Below, in pieces: positions 57,688 to 64,000 of a stretch of 64,000 nucleotides of DNA (positions within the stretch are counted from its first letter, which is position 1; each line of letters starts with the position of its first letter). Under the pieces are notes generated by a model. That model searched no databases, was not told the DNA's origin, and saw nothing but the letters and a program-made list of their open reading frames with translations. The stretch is from Oscillatoriaceae cyanobacterium Prado104 (GTDB lineage Bacteria; Cyanobacteriota; Cyanobacteriia; Cyanobacteriales; Microcoleaceae), in NCBI GenBank assembly GCA_025454405.1, contig JALOON010000014.1, forward strand, positions 1 through 64,000, in the 5' to 3' direction. A program made the translations under genes and the position numbers.

Positions 57688-58632
57688 TTAAACTGCGTGT
57701 TCCCGATACCAGTCTATCGTATTTTTCAACCCTTCTTTAAACTCTACTTCAGCTACAAAACCAAACCTTTCTTTCGCCCTTTGGGTATCCAAACAGCGGC
57801 GCGGCTGACCGTTCGGTTTGTCGGTTTCCCAAACTATTTCTCCCTCAAATCCCATCAATTCGCAAATTGTTTCTACCAAATCGCGAATTTTTACTTCGCT
57901 ATTCGTTCCCAAATTCACGGGATCGGATTCATTGTAAAATTGAGCTGCCATCACAATTCCCCGCGCCGCATCTGTAGAATACAAAAATTCGCGGCTGGGA
58001 CTGCCATCGCCCCACACTGGCAGCGCTTTGTCTCCCCTTTCTTGCGCTTCGTGGACTTTGCGAATTAATGCCGGAATCACGTGGGAACTTCTGGGATCGA
58101 AGTTATCTTCCGGGCCGTACAAATTCACTGGCAGCAAATAGACGCCGTTAAATCCGTATTGCTGGCGGTAGGATTGCAGTTGCACTAATAAGGCTTTTTT
58201 CGCAATGCCGTAAGGTGCGTTAGTTACTTCTGGGTAGCCGTTCCAGAGGTCGTCTTCTTTGAAAGGAACTGGTGTTAAATTCGGATACGCGCAAATCGTG
58301 CCGACGCAGACAAATTTTTCGACTCCTGCTTCGTAGGCGGCGTGAATTAATTGCGCGCCCATCATCAAATTGTCGTAAAATAATTCTGCGGGTTTTTCGC
58401 GATTTAAACCGATACCGCCGACGTGGGCTGCTAAGTGAATGATGATATCTTGTTGGTCGGCCGCGCGCTTGCAGTTTTCCATGATGCGGAGGTCGCAATC
58501 GCGCGATCGAGTTACGGCTATTTTGTTAGCATCGGCCCCACCTTTGACCAACTGGTCGATTACTTGACGCCCCAAGAAACCCGCGCCGCCCGTTACTAAA
58601 ATCCGCTTGTTGCTGAAATCTAAGGCTGTCAT
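57688..58632 (-). CDS. fcl: GDP-L-fucose synthase
   Basis: A 314-residue extended short-chain reductase: [18 protein letters not shown] for NADP binding, [33 protein letters not shown], and the active-site [12 protein letters not shown] (YxxxK). It epimerises and reduces GDP-4-keto-6-deoxymannose to GDP-L-fucose. The start at 58632 gives the family N-terminus; 29 codons upstream are open but unlikely. With gmd upstream in the same direction it completes GDP-fucose synthesis for exopolysaccharide. Confidence 0.95.
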   Translation of the reverse strand: MTALDFSNKRILVTGGAGFLGRQVIDQLVKGGADANKIAVTRSRDCDLRIMENCKRAADQQDIIIHLAAHVGGIGLNREKPAELFYDNLMMGAQLIHAAYEAGVEKFVCVGTICAYPNLTPVPFKEDDLWNGYPEVTNAPYGIAKKALLVQLQSYRQQYGFNGVYLLPVNLYGPEDNFDPRSSHVIPALIRKVHEAQERGDKALPVWGDGSPSREFLYSTDAARGIVMAAQFYNESDPVNLGTNSEVKIRDLVETICELMGFEGEIVWETDKPNGQPRRCLDTQRAKERFGFVAEVEFKEGLKNTIDWYREHAV

Positions 58633-59127
58633 ATTTTTATCCTCATTTGATTTTGAATAAAGGTCGATCGACAATTTCCCCTGAAAAATGTTGCCCCCTG
58701 TCAACCAACAATCAGCCAATTGCTAGCGATCGAGCTTGCTTTTGCTGCTAAATAAGTCAGCCTCATAAATTTTAAAACAGTCCCGGACACACGCATTGTA
58801 TATTTAGGATGTACCCCGCGCACCGATCGCGCGATCGGTAGCCGGTCCTATCGTGTCCGATCGATAACCACAGTTTGTAATGAGACTAAACCCTGCAAGA
58901 TTCTGAAGACTTTGGTCCTCACTACAAACTAACCTTCATAGAGGGCGCGCCCGCGCACCTTACTATTGATTTTTCCTTCTTTCTACTCTCTCCTAAATCA
59001 ATTAAGCCTGCTTGCTGCAATAGATTTCAATTAACAAAATCAGCGCCAGTCACCGCGCAACAGCAAGCCTGTTTTCCCAAACATCACTCACCATCAAGCA
59101 GTTGCGGAGACTGCTTAGTTTCGCGCG
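58633..59127. other. intergenic stretch between fcl and gmd
   Basis: About 490 bases. Contains CGATCGCGCGATCGGTAGCC near 58825, a GGTCCTCACTACAAAC repeat unit near 58912 and GCGCGCCCGCGCACCTT near 58945. No gene is recognised, and fcl probably has its own promoter here. Confidence 0.4.
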
Positions 59128-60159
59128 TTAATCAAATCCGTTGCCAGAACCCCGTTCTTGCTGTTCGAGAGCTTTAATGTCAGCATCAACCATTAAATGA
59201 ACTAACTCTTCAAAAGTTACAGAAGGTTCCCAATTTAACTGCTTGCGCGCCTTTGTCGAGTCGCCAATCAACAGTTCGACTTCTGCCGGACGCAAGTAGC
59301 GTTCGTCAAATTCTACATATTTTTGCCAATCTAGCTTGACATAAGTAAATGCTAAATCGAGAAACTCTTTGATCGAATGAGTTTCGTTGGTAGCGATCAC
59401 GTAATCGTCCGGTTTTTCTTGTTGCAGCATCAGCCACATCGCCCGCACGTAATCTTTAGCATAACCCCAGTCCCGCTTGGCATCGAGGTTGCCCAAATAA
59501 AGTTTTTTCTGTTTTCCTGCAAGAATTCTGGCGACGGCGCGCGTAATTTTGCGAGTGACAAAAGTTTCGCCCCGGCGGGGAGATTCGTGATTGAACAAGA
59601 TACCGTTGCAGGCAAAAAGTCCGTAGGATTCCCGATAATTTACTGTTTGCCAGTGTCCGTAAACTTTCGCGCAAGCATAAGGACTTCTGGGATAAAAAGG
59701 TGTCGTTTCTTTCTGCGGAACTTCTTGCACCAAACCGAACATTTCCGAAGAACCTGCTTGATAAAAGCGCACTTCTATGCCTGTACGGCGCTGGTAGTCT
59801 CGAACTGCTTCTAACAGCCGCAGCACTCCCATTCCGACAGCATCAACCGTGTATTCCGGGGAGTCAAAGCTAACTCGAACGTGAGATTGAGCGCCTAAGT
59901 TATAAACTTCTGTGGGCTGAACTTCTTCCAAGATGCGGCGCAGAGTAGTGCCGTCAGTCAAGTCGCCGTAGTGCAGAAATAAATTCGCTCCCTCGCTGTG
60001 AGGATCGACATAGATGTGGTCGATTCGATCGGTATTAAAACAGGAACTCCGCCGGATAATCCCGTGAACTTCATATCCTTTCTCTAACAGGAACTCGCTC
60101 AAATAAGAGCCGTCTTGGCCTGTGATACCTGTTATTAGCGCTCGCTTCCGTTGCGTCAT
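59128..60159 (-). CDS. gmd: GDP-mannose 4,6-dehydratase
   Basis: A 343-residue enzyme: [20 protein letters not shown] (nucleotide-binding loop), [40 protein letters not shown] and the active-site [20 protein letters not shown] (YxxxK). It turns GDP-mannose into GDP-4-keto-6-deoxymannose, the step before fcl. [13 protein letters not shown] is the GDP-mannose-binding segment. Length matches the family. Confidence 0.97.
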   Translation of the reverse strand: MTQRKRALITGITGQDGSYLSEFLLEKGYEVHGIIRRSSCFNTDRIDHIYVDPHSEGANLFLHYGDLTDGTTLRRILEEVQPTEVYNLGAQSHVRVSFDSPEYTVDAVGMGVLRLLEAVRDYQRRTGIEVRFYQAGSSEMFGLVQEVPQKETTPFYPRSPYACAKVYGHWQTVNYRESYGLFACNGILFNHESPRRGETFVTRKITRAVARILAGKQKKLYLGNLDAKRDWGYAKDYVRAMWLMLQQEKPDDYVIATNETHSIKEFLDLAFTYVKLDWQKYVEFDERYLRPAEVELLIGDSTKARKQLNWEPSVTFEELVHLMVDADIKALEQQERGSGNGFD

Positions 60160-60708
60160 CAGAAAAATTAGGTGTGAAACCCCGTCCTAAAAAGACGGCT
60201 TGACATCCCCTTGCGGGGCGCTGGATTTTAAAAAATGCCCGTAAGGCCGAGAGCCAGCAAACTCGTTTTGTGTCCCCTCCCGCAACGCAGTTAAGATGTC
60301 TTGGCTGTTACCCAACCCCTGGGCTACGCTGCGCCCAAACCAATTGAGTTTACAAATAGTCCGGACTGGGGAAGCATCCGGAGCTGTGCGTACCCAACTG
60401 CGTCTAAATGAGATATTCAACTCTTGCGTTAATCGAATTGCTTCGATCGATCCCCATCCCAAAGAACGGCGGAGTTGTTGAACAGATTCTCCGTTGACAG
60501 ACTGTATTCACTTATTTTGGACTTTCCGGGCTGGGGCTGCTGTAGCCCGCCGGTCGCGTTCTCAAGCTCTACGTTAACTCACTATTTTCCGATCGGCATC
60601 AGGAAATTCTTGGTTTTTTGCCGGGGGCTCGATCGATATGTCCGCACTCACGATCGGTAGCTAGTAACAAACATAACTAAACTACTGACAGTAATTGCGG
60701 ACAAAAAA
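60160..60708 (-). other. intergenic stretch with degraded IS200/IS605-like right-end sequence
   Basis: On the minus strand a 91-codon frame at 60187-60462 (IEAIRLTQELNISFRRSWVR, ICKLNWFGRSVAQGLGNSQD, ending GDVKPSF) and the following hairpin-rich GCCCCGCAAGGGGATGTCAA and GCCGTCTTTTTAGGACGGGG resemble the right ends that follow TnpB genes in cyanobacterial IS200/IS605 elements. No TnpB domain remains. I would not call it a protein gene. Confidence 0.4.
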
Positions 60709-61440
60709 TTAGTATGCGCCGTTATTATTGGGAAAAATCACCACGCCGATAGTTTTGAAAACGATCCACATATCCATCCAAAGGTTTTTTTCTTTTGCAT
60801 AATAGAGGTCGATCTGGACTCGGCGGGGATAAGGAATGTCATTGCGACCGGAGACTTGCCACAAACCTGTAATTCCAGGTCTGATCGTGAGAACTTTGTT
60901 GATGTGACGGCCGTATCTCGGCAGTTCTTCCTCAACTAAAGGTCTCGGTCCCACTACGCTCATATCTCCTTTGAGAACATTCCAAAACTGAGGGAATTCA
61001 TCCAAACTGGTCATTCGCAAAAATCTTCCAATCCAGGTAATTCGCGGGTCTTTTTTGAGTTTGAAATTGTCCTCAAACTCTTGACGCAAATGCGGAGACT
61101 TTTCCATGATTTCCAGCAATAAGTCGTCCGCATTTTCCACCATCGTTCTGAATTTAAGGCAGTAAAACTTTTTACGGTTTTTGCCTATTCGTTCCTGTAT
61201 GTAAAAAATAGGACCGGGCGAGCTTAGGGCGATCGAGAGAGCCAAAAGCAGGTATACCGGAGCAAACAGGATCAGAACGGCTAAGGAAAACAGGATGTCA
61301 AATAACCGCTTGAAAAATTCTCCGTCGAGGCGCACCAGAGAAAGACTAATGCGTCTGTCTCCCTCCAGGACAGGTTGAAAACCGCGTCTCGCGATCGCTC
61401 GAATTACCTTGCCGGAGATTAGTTGGCTGTCGGCAGTCAT
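60709..61440 (-). CDS. sugar transferase (bacterial undecaprenyl-phosphate glycosyl-1-phosphate transferase)
   Basis: A 243-residue monotopic phosphoglycosyl transferase. The hydrophobic re-entrant helix RLFDILFSLAVLILFAPVYL is followed by SPGPIFYIQERIGKNRKKFY, CLKFRTMVENAD (with the catalytic DE-type region), MTSLDEFPQFWNVLKGDMSV, VGPRPLVEEELPRYGRH and ITGLWQVSGRND. It moves a sugar-1-phosphate from a nucleotide sugar to undecaprenyl phosphate, starting an exopolysaccharide repeat unit. It belongs with the gmd/fcl and glycosyltransferase genes here. Confidence 0.93.
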   Translation of the reverse strand: MTADSQLISGKVIRAIARRGFQPVLEGDRRISLSLVRLDGEFFKRLFDILFSLAVLILFAPVYLLLALSIALSSPGPIFYIQERIGKNRKKFYCLKFRTMVENADDLLLEIMEKSPHLRQEFEDNFKLKKDPRITWIGRFLRMTSLDEFPQFWNVLKGDMSVVGPRPLVEEELPRYGRHINKVLTIRPGITGLWQVSGRNDIPYPRRVQIDLYYAKEKNLWMDMWIVFKTIGVVIFPNNNGAY

Positions 61441-61922
61441 CTTACTCCTTACACTTCACACCACACACAGTCTCGATCATAAAGCCTCAAGACGCTTTGT
61501 TCTGTGAATAATGTTTCCAATACGCAATTTCCGAAGGAAGAAGGAAGAAGGAAGAAGGAAGAAGGAAGAAGGAAGGAGGGAGCGATCGGAAGCTAGAATG
61601 CTTGATATATAAGCTTTATGAAGGCTGAAGCTGCAATTTTTCGCGACTTAGCGACTCAAAATTTGGGACTCAAAAATATTTTCTGAGTCTTCCCCAGTAG
61701 ATTTCTGTAGGGTGCGAATGCACGCTTTACTCTCTTAATCCGGGCGCGCGGGCAGCCAAAAACCTGGTTTTTTGACGAAAATCACGTGCATTTGCGAAAA
61801 AATCGAGTAAAAATACTGGTTTATCCCGTATAAATACGTAATTTCTGTCTCTGACTCTGCTCTACTAGATTTCTGTAGGGTGCGCACTGCGCACCTTAGT
61901 TTTAAGGCACGATTTACGCGCG
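61441..61922. other. intergenic stretch with GAAGAAG array and repeat units
   Basis: GAAGGAAGAAG units at 61533-61580, AAACCTGGTTTTTTGACGAAA near 61762, and two copies of ATTTCTGTAGGGTGCG (near 61701 and 61869). No gene is recognised. Confidence 0.6.
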
Positions 61923-63086
61923 TTAAGTAAAACTGCGGGAGTGAAATTCCTGAAAGCATTGTTCCACAAAGGCTAGATACCTCTGTCCAAAGACTTCTGG
62001 GGCAAATTGGACAGCGCGCAGCCGTCCCATTTCCGGCTGAAATTTGTTTTGCAACTGCTCAAATTCTTGAACTGCTGCGGCTAATGCTGCTGCTGTTTGG
62101 GAGGAAAAAAATAAGCCCGTTCCCGTTTCTGGATGCTGGCGGATGTCGGTCACTGTCTCCAAAGCGCCGCCCGCACCATAGGAAATAACCGGTGTCCCGC
62201 AAGCTTGAGCCTCTACCAAGGCTATGCCAAAATCTTCGCAAGCTGCATAGACAAAGGCTTTTGCCTCCGACAGATATTTTTCTACTACTTCCCCCGGCTG
62301 CCGCCCGAGGATTTGGACGTTGGGTTTTGCCATTTGCCGGATCTTTTCTAATTCCGGGCCCGTGCCGATAACTACTAAATCCCGCCCCAGTTGATTGAAG
62401 GCTTCAACGATCGCCCCTATATTTTTGTAACTGACCAAGCGGCAAACCGTGACGTAAAAGTCTTGTTTCTGCGGCATGAAGGGAAATCTGTGGATATTTA
62501 CCGGGGGATAAATCACTTTTGCCTCCCGCCGGTAACACCGCCAAATCCGGCGCGCTGTATGTTGGGAGTTGGCGATAAAGTAATCGACGCGATTGGCAGC
62601 AATGGCGTCCCACTGCCGCAGTCGGTGCAGCAAATACCGGGTGAAGATTCCGGGGATGCCCCTGCCGGCTTTGCTGCTGCGCAGGTAGTCGAAAGTTAAG
62701 TCCCAAGCGTAACGCATGGGCGTGTGACAGTAGCAGACATGCAGTTGCTGGGGGCTGGTGAGGATGCCTTTGGCGACGGCGTGGGAGGATGAGAGGATGA
62801 TGTCGTATTCCCGTAAATCTAATTGTTCGATCGCGATCGGCAGGAATGGCAAATATTTTTGCACGCCGTTGCGGGCTTTGGGAAAGTGCTGCAAAAATGT
62901 GGTGCCGATTTGTCGCCCGAAAAGATAGCTGTCGGGATTTGTGGATTCAAAGTCAATCAGGGCATAGACATCGGCTTCTACGTATTTGAGGATTTCCTGC
63001 ACTACGAGTTCCGAACCGCCCGTAGCTAGGGGCGTCAGCCATTCGTGCACGAGGGCGTATTTGAGTTTTTCCACAGCAGCTTTCAC
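61923..63086 (-). CDS. family 4 glycosyltransferase
   Basis: A 387-residue GT-B glycosyltransferase (GT4). The N-terminal domain has KYALVHEWLTPLATGGSELV and SSHAVAKGILTSPQQLHVCY, the latter with CHTPMRYAW. The C-terminal donor domain has TVCRLVSYKNIGAIVEAFNQ, LGRDLVVIGTGPELEKIRQM and SEAKAFVYAACEDFGIALVE with the EDFGIALVE (EX7E) motif. It probably adds mannose or a related sugar to a lipid-linked exopolysaccharide precursor. The start is GTG at 63086; the frame before it is low-complexity. Confidence 0.9.
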   Translation of the reverse strand: MKAAVEKLKYALVHEWLTPLATGGSELVVQEILKYVEADVYALIDFESTNPDSYLFGRQIGTTFLQHFPKARNGVQKYLPFLPIAIEQLDLREYDIILSSSHAVAKGILTSPQQLHVCYCHTPMRYAWDLTFDYLRSSKAGRGIPGIFTRYLLHRLRQWDAIAANRVDYFIANSQHTARRIWRCYRREAKVIYPPVNIHRFPFMPQKQDFYVTVCRLVSYKNIGAIVEAFNQLGRDLVVIGTGPELEKIRQMAKPNVQILGRQPGEVVEKYLSEAKAFVYAACEDFGIALVEAQACGTPVISYGAGGALETVTDIRQHPETGTGLFFSSQTAAALAAAVQEFEQLQNKFQPEMGRLRAVQFAPEVFGQRYLAFVEQCFQEFHSRSFT

Positions 63087-63317
63087 AATGCAACTCCACA
63101 AATAAGTCGAAGGAAGAAGGAAGAAGGAAGAGGGAAGTAAGTTCCACTCTATATTTAGGACGCGCACTGCGCATCTTACCGATATATGTAGCGTGTCAAA
63201 AATTATTTTTTGCATAAATCCTGAAAAACCACTGCTGAGCTGAGTAATGGAGGAAATTCTCGATCGCCCGCAAAGCAGATTTGGGCGATCGGCTCAATGC
63301 GGTGTTATGAGGTCAAA
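63087..63317. other. intergenic stretch with GAAGGAAGAAG repeat
   Basis: GAAGGAAGAAGGAAGAAGG at 63108-63137 repeats the array at 61533, followed by CGCGCACTGCGCATCTTACC. The promoter of the porin gene must lie near 63200-63310. Confidence 0.5.
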
Positions 63318-64000
63318 ATGTCAAAAATTTTGTGGAAAGGACTTTCCATCAGTCCAGCCCTTTTGGCTGCGAGTTTAATCGCAAGTTCTGCCGCCCTGGC
63401 AGTAGAAACACCGATTCCCTACGGGATAGCTTCGCTTAACGAACTGGTAACAACGGATAGAATCGATCGATCGGAGTTAACAGATTCTGCAACAGAGGCT
63501 GCCGATCCTGAAACAACAGCAGTGATTCCCGATTCAGAGTCAATAGGGAGCCAAATAAATATTGAGACTATTGAGAATGCGATCGAGCCTGCATCCCCAG
63601 TTGCCGAAGGGTCACAAGCATCGGAAAATGCGATCGCAGCAGCAGATTCAGACAGGCAACAGCCCGTCACCCAATCCACCGAAACTGTTTTAGAGGCGAA
63701 CTCCAGCGAAACGCAACCTGCTGCTGCAGAAAACATCAACTCAGAAACACTCGCCCCACAACAACCCGAACAGATTGCCCAATCTGAGACCCCGATTGCC
63801 CAACCTCGATCGCAGCCCAATACTTTAGAACAAATTAACGAGTACAGCGCTGAAGGTAATGGCAGCGAACATGGCAGTGCAGAGGCTATCGGTCAAGTAA
63901 CCTCTGTTTCGCAACTTTCGGACGTTCGACCCACAGACTGGGCGTTTGGTGCTTTGCAATCCCTAGTAGAACGCTACGGATGTATCGCCGGCTACCCAGA
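63318..64000 (+). CDS. iron uptake porin (SLH/OprB family), C-terminus outside window
   Basis: The first 227 codons are present. A signal peptide (LWKGLSISPALLAASLIASS, cleavage after ALA) is followed by a long acidic, Ser/Glu/Ala-rich linker of about 150 residues, then SQLSDVRPTDWAFGALQSLV, ERYGCIAGYP, the start of the S-layer homology domain that precedes the carbohydrate-selective porin barrel. Such proteins are major cyanobacterial outer membrane channels, some needed for iron uptake. The linker here is longer than in most relatives I know. The gene runs off the right edge. Confidence 0.92.
   Translation, partial: MSKILWKGLSISPALLAASLIASSAALAVETPIPYGIASLNELVTTDRIDRSELTDSATEAADPETTAVIPDSESIGSQINIETIENAIEPASPVAEGSQASENAIAAADSDRQQPVTQSTETVLEANSSETQPAAAENINSETLAPQQPEQIAQSETPIAQPRSQPNTLEQINEYSAEGNGSEHGSAEAIGQVTSVSQLSDVRPTDWAFGALQSLVERYGCIAGYP

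Noticed and set aside
60187-60462. 91-codon minus-strand frame upstream of gmd as a protein gene
   Set aside because: It looks like the non-coding right end of an IS200/IS605-type element; no domain is recognisable.

Overview
The window looks like a chromosomal segment of a filamentous, motile cyanobacterium of the Microcoleus/Oscillatoria/Tychonema type. The evidence is the very frequent HIP1 octamer GCGATCGC, the photosystem assembly genes ycf3 and ycf39, a stearoyl-type delta-9 desaturase, a hormogonium polysaccharide acetyltransferase (HpsU-like), a cyanobacterial iron uptake porin at the right end, MASE1 and WD40 signalling proteins, and many short tandemly repeated repeats such as TGTCAAC arrays. 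The species is inferred, not proven.

Layout. 1-4.5 kb: an NmrA-like gene (cut by the window edge), a GPP34 gene, then a foreign-looking block of two CPBP membrane proteases and a TetR regulator with a palindromic operator, followed by a mosaic of three gene fragments. 4.8-8.9 kb: a WD40 gene with a deleted paralogue, an AraC regulator divergent from an azoreductase, and a small membrane protein. 9-15.3 kb: a NACHT NTPase, an SH3-domain protein, a VanX-type dipeptidase, purB, and a three-gene toxin-antitoxin operon. 15.7-19 kb: a C5 DNA methyltransferase next to HicB and HTH/PIN toxin-antitoxin genes, with the start of the methyltransferase duplicated at the far end. 19-33.5 kb: mostly core genes (CDF transporter, hpsU, two MscS channels, a MASE1 histidine kinase, gatC, ycf3, ycf39, nadK).

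33.5-45.9 kb is an accessory region. It is a dense collection of toxin-antitoxin-like pairs (PIN, VapBC, DUF433/DUF5615, DUF2281, DUF6887/DUF6888), small-protein/retropepsin-like protease pairs, shuffled gene fragments and internally deleted duplicates. Within it I find two sites with the full architecture of integron attC sites, including two extrahelical bases each, lying just downstream of two unrecognised ORFs. They look like integron gene cassettes with no integrase in the window. It also carries a peptidoglycan-binding protein, a PEP-CTERM protein and an NB-ARC NTPase.

45.9-64 kb returns to core and semi-core genes: era, a Nudix-like protein, an osmoprotectant-type ABC transporter without its binding protein, an aldo/keto reductase with an internal deletion, a Ser/Thr kinase with WD40 repeats, a TetR regulator fused to a degenerate tyrosine-recombinase-like domain divergent from a desaturase with twin operators between them, a GDP-fucose/exopolysaccharide cluster (fcl, gmd, sugar transferase, glycosyltransferase), and the truncated start of an iron uptake porin. 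No rRNA, tRNA or CRISPR array was recognised.
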